Part shown: one piece after another, positions 40,525-50,501 of the stretch
How positions within the stretch are numbered: position 1 is the stretch's first letter
How the letters are laid out: each line of letters begins with the position of its first letter
Assembly (NCBI GenBank): GCA_036267355.1
Contig: DATAWG010000042.1
Coordinates: forward strand, 62,001 to 126,000
Direction: 5' to 3'
DNA length: 64,000 nucleotides
Origin: Pirellulales bacterium
GTDB lineage: Bacteria > Planctomycetota > Planctomycetia > Pirellulales > DATAWG01
Translations under genes and position numbers: made by a program
The notes under the pieces: generated by a model
Databases searched by the model: none
What the model saw: only the letters and a program-made list of their open reading frames with translations
What the model was told of the DNA's origin: nothing

Positions 40525-43002
40525 TTATAGGTTGGCGTACCAGTTTAGGACTCGACTCCATTCGTCGCGGTTGTAGAGCGTCGTATCGGCGAATTTGGCC
40601 CCGGGGCTGATCCGCTCCAGCATCACCTTGGCCTGCGCCATCGTGTTGCGCGCTTCGTCGGGTTTGCCCAAGCGGCGATAGCAGGCGGCGATTTGCATCA
40701 GGGCTTCGAGCACGATCGGCTGACGCTGATAGTGGTTTGTCGCGGCAGAATAGGCATGGATGGCGTCTTCGAAACGGCCCATTTCGAAGAGCGTCGAGCC
40801 GCGGGCGAAATAACAGTTTCGCAAGATCGATTGCTCCAACGTATCGAGCTGGCGCTGCTCCTGCCGAAGATTGAGGAGCTCTTCCACTTTCTCATACTGT
40901 TCGAGGGCGGCAGAAAGAAGTTGCTGCATTTCTTTGGCGTGATCGATGCGCGACGTTTCGATCGCGTCGGTTTCCAATTTCTCGCGCGGCACTTTTGCGC
41001 TGCGGCGATAGGCCTCCGCCACGAGATAGCGGGCCTCAATCTGATTTGGCGAATCCGGATACCGCTCGACGAATTCCTCCAATTTGGGAATCGCCTCGGC
41101 ATCACGCCCTTCCGATTGCAACAGATTACCGTAGGCAAACAGAGAATCGCGCCACTCGAAGCTCTTCGGCGTCAGATAGCCGTCGTCGAGATTCGCGAGC
41201 AGCAGGCGTTCGGCCTCCTTCATGTTTCCTTTGTCGATCTGCGCCTTTGCGGCCAAAAGCCGCGCTCGATAGGCGGCCGAATCCGAGGGATAGACGGCGA
41301 TGCATTCGCCGAGGGCGTCGAGCGCTCGGTCGTAACGCCGAAGCGACAATTCCGCTTCGCCGAGGTTCAGCAGTGCCCGCGGACGGCGATGGCGCAATTC
41401 GTATCGCAGATATTCATCGAGCATGCGCACGGTGCCGCGGAAATCGTGGCCCGCGAGCAGGCATTCGGCGCTATTCCATACATCTTCGGTGTACGTCCGC
41501 GTGGCCAATTGAAGTTCGGCGAGTTGAGCATAGGCTCCGCCGGCTTGGCGCAATTCGGCTCGAGCGTGGCGGGCAATTTCCCGGCCTTCGACGCCGGCTG
41601 CATGTTCGGCCTGATCGCCCAACAGCGAGGCCCAGGCCTCGTGCGCCTGGGCGATCAATTCCACTTGCCGCTCGCGCGGAAACAAGGGAAACGTCGTCGA
41701 CGCCAAATCGATCGCCTGTTGATATTTGCCCGACTTCAAATAGGCTTGATACGCCTCGGCCAAGCGGACGCGGAGGTCATCCAGCGAGAGGATCGAATTG
41801 TGATATTCAGCCGGGTCGCCGACGGCCTCGACGGCCCGGCGATAGGCGGCGGTCGCATCGGTGTCTTGATCGAAGCGTCGCAGCAGGTCGGCTTCTTGAA
41901 ACGCCGAGGCGACGCCTTCGATGCTATCGGGATAGCCCTTGCGAATGCGGCGGAACTGATCGAGAGCGGCATGATTGTCGTTCATCGACAGGAAGCATTC
42001 GCCGATGAGGTACATCGATTGTGGCACGACGCGTTCGGCAGAGCTGCCGCGGTTTTGGGCCTTGCGGAGCGTGGCGATGGCGTCGCGAAATTGCTTTTCG
42101 ACCGCGCGGCGGGCGTCGGCCGTGGCGCCGGCGGGCAGAGCGGCTTTCGCTTTTTCCGCGGCCTGCTTGAGAAGTTGGCCGCGGAGAACGATCGCATCGG
42201 TGAACGAGGCTGAATCCGGCGGAATCTTTTCCAACAACGCCAAGCACGCTTCCTTTCGGCCGCTCTTGAAGAGGATCTGCCCCTTGGCCAGCAGCCCCTG
42301 ATCCCGCTCGGCGGGCGAAAGGCCTTTGTCGGCCAGATATTGATCGATCTGCGCCATCGCTTTTTTCAAAACCGAGGGCGAGCCGTTTTGATAAGCGACG
42401 GCTGCAAGCCAGTGGAGTTCACGAGCATCATCGGGATCGCCGGCAAGCGCCTCTTCGAGCACTTTGCGGCTGGCGTTGTATTGCCGGCTGAGACAGAGAC
42501 TTTTTCCTAAGAGGAACAAGCCCTGCCCCTCGCGGTCGAGCGGAAAGCCCATGCGGTGCGATTCTTCCAGATAGTGAGATGCGACGAGATAATAGCGTCG
42601 CTGGTCTTCCTCCCAGAGCGTGTCGGCTTGCATCGCCTCCGCGGCGCCAAGGATGAACGCCGGACTGCTGGCTTGTTCGTCCGTCAGATCGGAATTGCGC
42701 GCCAAATGTGCTTGCCGCTTGGCTTCGAAATAAGCGCCGCGGTCGAGCGCGGCCCAGGCCCTGCCCAAGTAATCTTCCTTCGCAGCCGGTCCGTTCGACT
42801 TGGCCGCCTTGTAATGCAACCAACCGACGACGAGGATTAAATTGGCGGCGACGGTGAGCCCGCCGAACAGCACGGCAAGCCGCGTGCGACGCGAGACCTT
42901 TCCCAGTCGGGCCCGAACGCCGGCCAACAGCCGGGCCGACATTCCGCCGGCCGGCTGCTCCGCTTTCGGAGCGGCGTCTTTTTTTGGCTGTTTGCGTTCC
43001 AT
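40525..43002 (-). CDS. Large TPR-repeat membrane protein
   Basis: 825 residues. A basic/Pro-rich cytoplasmic N-terminus (1-42), one membrane helix at about 43-63 (LAVLFGGLTVAANLILVVGWL), then tetratricopeptide-type helical repeats to the end (for example AWAALDRGAYFEAKRQAHLA, ALLNLGEAELSLRRYDRALDALGECI, SLFAYGNLLQSEGRDAEAIPKLEEFV, RGSTLFEMGRFEDAIHAYSAATN). Probably a periplasmic scaffold. It is on the flagellar strand 53 bp upstream of the FlgN-like gene; whether it functions in motility is unknown. Planctomycetes have many such proteins. Confidence 0.75.
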   Translation of the reverse strand: MERKQPKKDAAPKAEQPAGGMSARLLAGVRARLGKVSRRTRLAVLFGGLTVAANLILVVGWLHYKAAKSNGPAAKEDYLGRAWAALDRGAYFEAKRQAHLARNSDLTDEQASSPAFILGAAEAMQADTLWEEDQRRYYLVASHYLEESHRMGFPLDREGQGLFLLGKSLCLSRQYNASRKVLEEALAGDPDDARELHWLAAVAYQNGSPSVLKKAMAQIDQYLADKGLSPAERDQGLLAKGQILFKSGRKEACLALLEKIPPDSASFTDAIVLRGQLLKQAAEKAKAALPAGATADARRAVEKQFRDAIATLRKAQNRGSSAERVVPQSMYLIGECFLSMNDNHAALDQFRRIRKGYPDSIEGVASAFQEADLLRRFDQDTDATAAYRRAVEAVGDPAEYHNSILSLDDLRVRLAEAYQAYLKSGKYQQAIDLASTTFPLFPRERQVELIAQAHEAWASLLGDQAEHAAGVEGREIARHARAELRQAGGAYAQLAELQLATRTYTEDVWNSAECLLAGHDFRGTVRMLDEYLRYELRHRRPRALLNLGEAELSLRRYDRALDALGECIAVYPSDSAAYRARLLAAKAQIDKGNMKEAERLLLANLDDGYLTPKSFEWRDSLFAYGNLLQSEGRDAEAIPKLEEFVERYPDSPNQIEARYLVAEAYRRSAKVPREKLETDAIETSRIDHAKEMQQLLSAALEQYEKVEELLNLRQEQRQLDTLEQSILRNCYFARGSTLFEMGRFEDAIHAYSAATNHYQRQPIVLEALMQIAACYRRLGKPDEARNTMAQAKVMLERISPGAKFADTTLYNRDEWSRVLNWYANL

Positions 43003-43519
43003 CGCCTACAGGCTTTGATCAGCCTTCTCCAGCCGGCCTTCCTTGGCCGGCGATTTCGCTCGGCTGCATTTCACGTCCGGATCACGGATGATTCGTTCCA
43101 CCGCTTCTGCGAGTGAGGGCAGGGCCGTCCTTTAGCTCAGCCGCGGATTGCAGCGGCCGAACAATGCTTTTCGACCGGGCTTGGCGCGTGCGACACAATC
43201 TCAAGCGGAAATCTGCGCGTGTCACCTGCGCGAAGCAAACGTCCGGTGATGTCCGAATCACAGCGCCACGAACGCGGCACAAAATAAGACGAGACAAATC
43301 GGGCCGGGTTTGTACACGAATGGCCGACCGGATGTCAATGCTCTTTGTGCCGCCGGTTGCCGCCGGGATCGGTAGATCGGCAGCAACGGCAACTTGGAAA
43401 GCGTGGGCGATGCTGGAAGGCAAGCGCGCCCGTTTTGGCGTGCGACGCGCGAAACCGCAAGCGAGCGACGTTGCGAGCAAAGATGGCCGAGCAAGTCGGC
43501 TTGCGTCGGTCGCAAGCTC
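43003..43519. other. Intergenic region with R1 half repeat
   Basis: 517 bp. Holds a 6-bp stem CCGGCC/GGCCGG at 43033-43050 and one R1 arm at 43445-43466. Frames on both strands lack family features. The promoter of the TPR gene is expected here but was not identified. Confidence 0.5.
43445..43466 (+). repeat. Palindromic repeat family R1, half copy
   Basis: ACGCGCGAAACCGCAAGCGA and the following GC match the R1 left arm; the right side is degenerate. Confidence 0.75.
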
Positions 43520-44356
43520 TTACCCCTTGGCACGGAGGCCTTCCCGGGCGCCGGTTACCTGTTCCATCAGCCAACGATCCATATCGGCGAGCATTTGGGG
43601 TGTGAGCGCGTCGTCGCCGGGATACTCGCGCAGCACGACCGACATGCCGGCAGTGTGAAGGAGTCGCAGATCGTGGCAGACCGTCTCCGTCGGATAAAGG
43701 CTGCCGGCGCGGCAGCATGCGATAAACACCTCCAACCGGCGCACGTCGTGCAGTTGGGCAAGCGGAGACCGGCCGCTGGGGAATGGCCCGGACAGCGATA
43801 ATACGCCGGCAAAACATTGTGGATTGCGCAGAGCGATGCGAAAAGCCATCGTTCCGCCCGAACCATAACCTGCGAGAAAGCAGCGGTCTGGCGCGACGTG
43901 GAATTTCTCGGCGGCCGCATCCAAGCATTCCATCACGCGCAACTCGGCAGCCTGGATGTGTCCTTCGGTTTGTCGCCAACCGTGGCCGGCCGCGGAAGCG
44001 GCATCGACGGAAGCGCTCGCATCTGAAATCGTGGCAGTTGCCACCGTTGCTATCTTGCCCGGTGCGATCGCGGCCGCGCCATTCGGAGCCACGATCGTGC
44101 CGCGCGGCGCCACGGCCACGTAGTTTCGCAAGCTGATTGACGGCATAATGCGCCGCAATTGCTGCTCGTCGTGGCCCGGTCCGTGCAGCCAGACCAGAAG
44201 CGGATAGGCGTAATTCGGTTCATAATGCAGCGGTGCGAAAAGAGAATAGGGCCCGCGGCCCGAAATCGCCGGCCTCTTTGCCGGAAGCATAACTCCAACT
44301 CCTGAAACGCTCGATAACGGATTCGCGAGGGCTGATTCCGGTCGGATGCGATTCAT
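43520..44356 (-). CDS. Alpha/beta hydrolase-fold esterase-like protein, possibly inactive
   Basis: 278 residues. Oxyanion strand LLVWLHGPGHDEQQL (53-67), nucleophile elbow GYGSGGTMAF with Ser166, and a C-terminal block EYPGDDALTPQMLADMDRWLMEQ-like arrangement (244-266). In related phospholipase/carboxylesterase proteins that block reads GHE, with the catalytic His; here it is GDD (247-249), so the His seems lost. An Ala/Thr-rich insertion (about 93-122) separates the core. ATG 44356 is chosen from family length; an in-frame start at 44395 is possible. No signal peptide seen. Confidence 0.7.
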   Translation of the reverse strand: MNRIRPESALANPLSSVSGVGVMLPAKRPAISGRGPYSLFAPLHYEPNYAYPLLVWLHGPGHDEQQLRRIMPSISLRNYVAVAPRGTIVAPNGAAAIAPGKIATVATATISDASASVDAASAAGHGWRQTEGHIQAAELRVMECLDAAAEKFHVAPDRCFLAGYGSGGTMAFRIALRNPQCFAGVLSLSGPFPSGRSPLAQLHDVRRLEVFIACCRAGSLYPTETVCHDLRLLHTAGMSVVLREYPGDDALTPQMLADMDRWLMEQVTGAREGLRAKG

Positions 44357-44527
44357 AGGCACCTGTTCTGCTGCGTTTCGAGAGCGGAACACCACGAGTC
44401 TGGACTCTAACTTAGCCGGTCGATCGCTGTCAACGCCGCGCGAAATGCTAGCATCGCCGCGTTAGCCGCGACCGGCCGACTGCGTGAGGACCGAAGCCGG
44501 CTCGCGATTCCGCGGCAAGCAAGGCCA

Positions 44528-45622
<1,095 letters not shown>

Positions 45623-45660
45623 TCAGGTGGGGCGCCAATTAGGTCGGACGTCAATTTTGT

Positions 45661-48645
45661 TCAAGGGGATGGCGGTTCAATTTGAACGTCGTCGAACGTC
45701 ATCGCGGCGATGCCGCCGGCACCGTGGAGAATATTTTCCGGATTCCAATCGGCCTCTTTTAAGTAGGTGATTTTCCGCGCGGACGAAGCAGCTTTCAGCT
45801 TTAGCTTGAGGTTACTCCCGACGGCCTGGCCGGAAATAATCAATCCCGCCTTGCCGTCCAAATAGAACTGGCTTTTCAATGCATCGTGCCAGATTACTTT
45901 TTGATCGAATTCGAGGACAATCTCGTCCTTGTCGGCGTTCGTATAGCGCGCTTCGTGAAGGTCGGGCGGTGTGATCGAGGCGGCGGCCTTGCTACCGTAA
46001 AAATCTCGTTCGATCAGTGGTTGCATGAGCGCGGCGAATTCCGCCCAGCCGGCAAGAGGATAATGGCAGCCGCCGGCCGGTTTGATTCCGAGCGTCGACA
46101 TGATGCTCATGTTCGAATACAAATGCGGCAGTGTGCGTTGCACTTCGCGCAGCCGGTCGCCCGATCCTTCGCGGCCCCCCATGGCACAGGCATTCGGCCA
46201 AATCTGAAAGATGTAGTAATGGGAAAGATTGGGGAAATCTTCTTTCCACGCGGCCGACATATCGACAAAGTATTGCTGGTACGTCTGCCAGCCGAATTTG
46301 CCCGTCGGACCATCGGCGCCCTGGTCATTTTCACCTTGATGCCAGAGGATTGCGCGAATGCCGTGCGTCAGCTTTGCTTGTTGAATGCGCCATAGCATGC
46401 GGCCGTAGATCGTGTCCAAGTCGGCGTGGTTCGCCGGTGAGGGTTGATGCTGGTCGATTCGCGTTCCCCCGACGGCACCATTGATGATGAAGATTGGAAT
46501 TTTCTCGCTCTTCACAAGCCGCCTTGCAAGCTCCATTCCCCAATAGCCAAGCTCAGCTTTGTCGCTGGGCCGAGCCTTCCAGACGGGATTGCACCACAGG
46601 TTTTGCGACACATCTTGCGCGCCGCCCGCGGGGCTGCCATAGCTGCGAATCCACGGGCTGATTTCGCGCGGCGATTCTTCCCCGGTGTCGGTGGCCAGGG
46701 CATTCGACTGGCCGTCGATGAGAAAAGCATCGCCACAGAGAAGGTTTTTTGCGGTGCGGCGCACGGTGTCGGTCCCATCGATCCGTGCGCCGAATTCAAC
46801 GCGGTATTCGATCAGTCCCGGTTTAATCTTTAGCGCAAAGGAATACGACTTGTCGGCTTTGAGCGGCTTGAATTCGTTTGTGACCAATCGATCGCCGGCA
46901 TAGAGCTTCAGAAACACACCCTCGGCCGGACGGTCGAGCACGCCATTGTAGTAAAGTGTTCCTTCATTGTGGTCGTCGCGGGCATAAAACTGATTGTCTT
47001 CGGGTTTTTCATCTTCCAGCGGAACTCTCTCGATCCACGGGTCCTTTGCGGGCTCGGTCACTTCGATTGTTGCCGATGCGATGGTCGCCGGCCCGCCGTT
47101 GTCGATCGCTGCCGTGACGGTGATCGGGCCGGTGAATTGCGAGCGTTTGAGAATCAGCCGGTCGGGAGCCGCCGCTTTGAGCACGGCGCCGCCCGATACA
47201 GTCCACTTGTAATTCAATTGGCCGGCTCCCGCGGTTTGCATTGCCGCAAGATTTGCAATCTCCGGCACCACCTTGATGCGATCGCGGCCATTCCATGCCG
47301 GCGGCGCTCGCAAGGTAAACTCCGGTTCGGGAATTGTCTCCTTGATAATCGCCGGAATGTCGACCGTTTTTGCTCCGGAAGCAAATATGGCCTTGAATTG
47401 CAGCGAGCAGGCGGTGTCTCCCACTACACGGCCGGCGTCGAATGTGTACGAGAATCGATCGACGGCCACGACATTTGTTTCGCCGTTTCGCTTGAGAATC
47501 CAGTACACTTTCTTGGCGCCTCCGGCTCGCGCCGTCAGCGTCGCATGCTTTCCTTCGCCGATCGTGACCGCCGATGGCGAAACCGTGAGAAAATCACCCG
47601 GCTGAGCCAGCGTGCCGACGAGCGTTTGGAGCAGCTTTTGGTTTTCATACTCCAATTTCACCCAGTCAGCCGACCGGGCGACTTTCGAAATCCGAACTTC
47701 GGCAATATCGCCGGAAAAGTTGTAGTTGTTGTACCAGCCGCCGATCCACATCCGCACCGGGCTGCGAATATTGAGCACGGGATTGGCATTCGCCGCGATT
47801 CCGTCGAGCCGGCCGTTCACGTAAAGCCGCGAATCGGTGTTGGTATACGTGTGAACCACATGAATCCATTGCGACGTCGGCAGCCGGCCGACCGACGAAA
47901 CATTGCCGCCGGAGAAATAGCAATCCATACGCATATGCGGCGGGCTGGCCAATTGCATGACGACCTTGCCCCGCGCTTGTTCATTGCCCCAACCGACGAT
48001 CGTCGCATTCGAGCGATCGGCGCGAAACCAAACCTCTGTCGAATGCGGGCTGGCCCCCACGGGAAAACCGGCGACCTTTTCGCCGCAAGAAATGCCCTTG
48101 CCGACTTGGAAATGCCGGGCCCCGGCAATGACACCTGGACTTGCCGTCGTGCCGGCATCGATTGGTGCAAGCGAGCTGACCTCATCCTTCATCGGATTCT
48201 TACGGTCGCTCAAATGCATGACTTCCAGGAAGCCGTTCGACGAATTGAACACCGCCGCGCCGTTGGATTCGCCGGCCGCGTCTGAATTGCCCCAGTGAAG
48301 CTCGATTTCTTGGCGCGAATTTCCGTGGATCACGGGGAGCCGCACCCAAATGGCCGCCGTTCCATCCTCGGCATCCCACTGCTCGATTTGATAGCTCAGC
48401 GGCTTGCCATCCTGCGAGAAGCGGATATCCGCCCCGTCGGACTTCGCCTGATGGAAATCGAACGATTCCTTGTTCAATCGCACAAGGACCGGGAATCCCT
48501 CTTCCCTTGCCGTATCGGGCAGGTTAGCGCCGTCAGGAGTGGTCAGAACGGCGAGCGAGCCGGAATGCCGCCAACCGTCATATTGCGCGAAGGCCGATTG
48601 GAGTGGCAGCAGTAAAACGACGGCGAAGATCAATTTCTTGGCCAC
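45661..48645 (-). CDS. Secreted DUF2341 / LamG / sialate O-acetylesterase-like protein
   Basis: 994 residues. Signal peptide 1-20 (LIFAVVLLLPLQSAFAQ). About 50-125 has the DUF2341 pattern (FPVLVRLNKESFDF, ADIRFSQDGKPLSYQIEQW). About 165-325 is a LamG/concanavalin-like domain (STEVWFRADRSN, WIHVVHTYTN, LYVNGRLDG, IAEVRISKVARS). Beta-sandwich regions follow. From about 640 on there is an SGNH/SASA esterase domain: FLIDGQSNALA with the Ser, FIINGAVGGTR, and AILWHQGENDQ. Likely removes acetyl groups from carbohydrates outside the cytoplasm. The start is GTG 48645. Typical of planctomycete polysaccharide-related genes. Confidence 0.8.
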   Translation of the reverse strand: MAKKLIFAVVLLLPLQSAFAQYDGWRHSGSLAVLTTPDGANLPDTAREEGFPVLVRLNKESFDFHQAKSDGADIRFSQDGKPLSYQIEQWDAEDGTAAIWVRLPVIHGNSRQEIELHWGNSDAAGESNGAAVFNSSNGFLEVMHLSDRKNPMKDEVSSLAPIDAGTTASPGVIAGARHFQVGKGISCGEKVAGFPVGASPHSTEVWFRADRSNATIVGWGNEQARGKVVMQLASPPHMRMDCYFSGGNVSSVGRLPTSQWIHVVHTYTNTDSRLYVNGRLDGIAANANPVLNIRSPVRMWIGGWYNNYNFSGDIAEVRISKVARSADWVKLEYENQKLLQTLVGTLAQPGDFLTVSPSAVTIGEGKHATLTARAGGAKKVYWILKRNGETNVVAVDRFSYTFDAGRVVGDTACSLQFKAIFASGAKTVDIPAIIKETIPEPEFTLRAPPAWNGRDRIKVVPEIANLAAMQTAGAGQLNYKWTVSGGAVLKAAAPDRLILKRSQFTGPITVTAAIDNGGPATIASATIEVTEPAKDPWIERVPLEDEKPEDNQFYARDDHNEGTLYYNGVLDRPAEGVFLKLYAGDRLVTNEFKPLKADKSYSFALKIKPGLIEYRVEFGARIDGTDTVRRTAKNLLCGDAFLIDGQSNALATDTGEESPREISPWIRSYGSPAGGAQDVSQNLWCNPVWKARPSDKAELGYWGMELARRLVKSEKIPIFIINGAVGGTRIDQHQPSPANHADLDTIYGRMLWRIQQAKLTHGIRAILWHQGENDQGADGPTGKFGWQTYQQYFVDMSAAWKEDFPNLSHYYIFQIWPNACAMGGREGSGDRLREVQRTLPHLYSNMSIMSTLGIKPAGGCHYPLAGWAEFAALMQPLIERDFYGSKAAASITPPDLHEARYTNADKDEIVLEFDQKVIWHDALKSQFYLDGKAGLIISGQAVGSNLKLKLKAASSARKITYLKEADWNPENILHGAGGIAAMTFDDVQIEPPSP

Positions 48646-48680
48646 GGAAATTCGTCCGTCGCTGGTGAGGCGGGTTCCTG

Positions 48681-48866
48681 CTACCGCTTGCTCATCCCGG
48701 CCATGACCGCAAATGTGCCCGCGGCGGCAACGGTTGCCAGCAATAGGCCGCCGAACATTTTTAGCCAGCCGAAACTGTCGCCCGAATTCAAGAAAACCTG
48801 AAACCCGATAACGACCAGGCAGAAGACCATGATCGAGACCAGAATTGCGTTCTTTGAGTCATCCAT
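48681..48866 (-). CDS. Small membrane protein
   Basis: 61 residues from ATG 48866 (MDDSKNAILV). Two hydrophobic helices (about 8-27 and 36-57) joined by NSGDSFGWLK. No family recognised. It sits 35 bp upstream of the SASA-type gene on the same strand, so it may be co-transcribed. The R7 repeat 48919-48987 lies just upstream. Confidence 0.5.
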   Translation of the reverse strand: MDDSKNAILVSIMVFCLVVIGFQVFLNSGDSFGWLKMFGGLLLATVAAAGTFAVMAGMSKR

Positions 48867-48918
48867 ATCGGTTGCCGGGATCGACGGATGAATGGGAGGA
48901 TTTATGGAGGTGAGGGGT

Positions 48919-48987
48919 GCCCCAGGAAAGGCTGGGGCAATGGTCGCCAAAGGGACCGTCTGGTGGGGGCCTTCCCTGGGCCTGGGC
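48919..48987. repeat. Palindromic repeat family R7, copy 2
   Basis: Left GCCCCAGGAAAGGC, right GGGCCTTCCCTGGGCCTGGG; imperfect inverses matching the element at 6731-6795. Confidence 0.75.
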
Positions 48988-49013
48988 TGCTCTGCGATTT
49001 TGCAAGCATTTCG

Positions 49014-49376
49014 TCAAACAATTTCGTCTTTGACGATCGCGACGTAGTGCGGCGTTTTTTGCGATGCGGTCAGTTCGCCGGCTTTCTTGTCGGCCTGCTT
49101 GCGCTCGCTGTATTCGAAGAGGTGGACACGCTTGCCGGTTTGATTGAAGATCCCCCAAAAAGCCTTGCGGCGAACTTCTTTGGCCGTTTTCGCTCGACTC
49201 TTGCGGGCAGTGGCCCGCTTGGGCGCGGCCTTCTTGGCCTTTTTCTTTGCGCCGCCTTCTTCCCCATCGTCGCCATCGCCTTCATCGGCGTCTTCGACTT
49301 CGTCCGCCGCTTCGGCCGCTTCCGCCGCCTCGCCGGCAGCCCGCAACTCTTTTCGATTCAATATTTTGCGAGCCAT
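49014..49376 (-). CDS. Hypothetical protein with acidic and Lys/Ala-rich segments
   Basis: 120 residues. MARKILNRKELRA start, acidic run at about 22-42 (DEVEDADEGDGDDGEEGG), basic Lys/Ala/Arg run at 44-68 (histone H1-like composition), and an ordered C-terminal part (AFWGIFNQTGKRVHLFEYSERK, PHYVAIVKDEIV). I recognise the type as recurring in planctomycetes but know no function. The basic region could bind nucleic acid; that is only composition. GAGAG precedes ATG 49376 by about 5 nt. Confidence 0.7.
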   Translation of the reverse strand: MARKILNRKELRAAGEAAEAAEAADEVEDADEGDGDDGEEGGAKKKAKKAAPKRATARKSRAKTAKEVRRKAFWGIFNQTGKRVHLFEYSERKQADKKAGELTASQKTPHYVAIVKDEIV

Positions 49377-49556
49377 GTCACTCTCGAAAGGAAACTGGAA
49401 ATGGTTCGACGCGCCAAATTTCGCCCCGATTTTTCCGGGCCGACGGCGTCTATATTAGCGAATCGCGAAGCGGCGGGCTAGGAGCGGAGCGTTGGCGCGG
49501 AGCAATAATTTCAGTCGGCAAAGGAACGGCAACTCGACGGGCGCTTCGCGCTTCTC

Positions 49557-49898
49557 TTAGCTTGCCGCTTCATCGGCCGCCGCATCGGCCGCGGGAACAA
49601 TTGGCGTCGCGCCGGGCGGGGGCGTCCCGCCGCCAGCGCGAACGTAGCGACTTCGCTCGCGCGCATATTCGTCGGCAGCGGGCAGATCGGCGGCCGGGTT
49701 GCTTGCCGGCAGATTCGCGGCCTCCGTCGCTCGATCGAAGAGCCGCTGCAAGAACGGCCGGCACCAACCACAACCTGTCCCGGCCCCGAAGCATTCGCTG
49801 ATCTGGCTGGCGCGCCGTGGCCGCTCGACGCGCAAGAAATTCTCCACTTTCCGCTTCGTCACATGAAAACAGAGGCAAAGTTCGTCGTCGGGAAGCAT
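49557..49898 (-). CDS. BFD-like [2Fe-2S] ferredoxin domain protein
   Basis: 113 residues. N-terminal BFD domain with cysteines at 8, 10, 43 and 46 (CxC-x32-CxxC), as in bacterioferritin-associated ferredoxin. CLCFHVTKRKVENFL and CFGAGTGCGWCRPFL are the two cluster arms. The remainder (about 55-113) is an Ala/Pro-rich tail not found in Bfd. Might donate electrons to a bacterioferritin or sit as a small redox protein; no bacterioferritin is in the window. ATG 49898 starts right before the domain. Confidence 0.8.
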   Translation of the reverse strand: MLPDDELCLCFHVTKRKVENFLRVERPRRASQISECFGAGTGCGWCRPFLQRLFDRATEAANLPASNPAADLPAADEYARERSRYVRAGGGTPPPGATPIVPAADAAADEAAS

Positions 49899-50501
49899 GA
49901 CGGGGGAAGGGCGATGGCGGACTGAGCAAAAATCGGAATAGATGGCATTGTGCAGTTTACCCGATTTTTTGTTCCGACGTCCGCGAATGCTTGGCGGCAT
50001 CGCGACTGGACGGAAACGAAGGTAAGCTTTGCACCCTAGCAAGACTCGTCGGCGCTACTCTGAAATGTGTCGACCGAACTGGTTCTCCGATGCGAATCCG
50101 AGCTGCCATCGCGGGATCTCGCCGCTGTCCATCGGCATTTTTCGGTTGCCTGTTTCAATCGCGCTTGGACGCCTATCGAAAGGCCGGACCGCACGACTGC
50201 CGATGATGAAGCGATGGTGCTTCCGGCGGCGGCATCGATTTGGCGTTGGAGTCAGCGTGAAGACCGCACCGAGCGGGACCTGTCGATCCGACGATATCTT
50301 TGCAAACCAATAATCATTATCGTCAAGTGCCGATTCCCTTCGCCAAAATTACGGCGATTAATTCGACATTCGCGGGGGCCGCCGCCAAATGCGCTGACTA
50401 GGTTTGTCGGTCTTGGATCCGCGCTTTCGCTAGACAGTCGTTCTGCTGCCGGTTTAGAATCGAATAGACCGTCCTTGTCTTTTGCCATCGATAGGCGCTG
50501 C
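49899..50501. other. Intergenic region ahead of metal-uptake genes
   Basis: 603 bp between divergent genes. Open frames here (for example plus from 50067) have no family match. It contains the Fur-family-like box at 50308-50322. No RNA structure was recognised. Confidence 0.5.
50308..50322. promoter_or_regulatory. Fur/Zur-family-like operator
   Basis: CAATAATCATTATCG matches the 7-1-7 box TGATAATnATTATCA at 11 of 14 specified positions, with an uninterrupted palindromic core ATAATCATTAT. It lies 180 bp upstream of the metal-binding lipoprotein start. Such sites bind Fur, Zur or PerR; which one is not decidable here. Confidence 0.5.

Noticed and set aside
40693-42213. 506-codon plus-strand frame antisense to the TPR gene
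   Set aside because: Antisense shadow of TPR codons with no recognisable protein features.
46969-48285. 438-codon plus-strand frame antisense to the SASA-type gene
   Set aside because: Mirror of a strongly supported coding gene; no own motifs.
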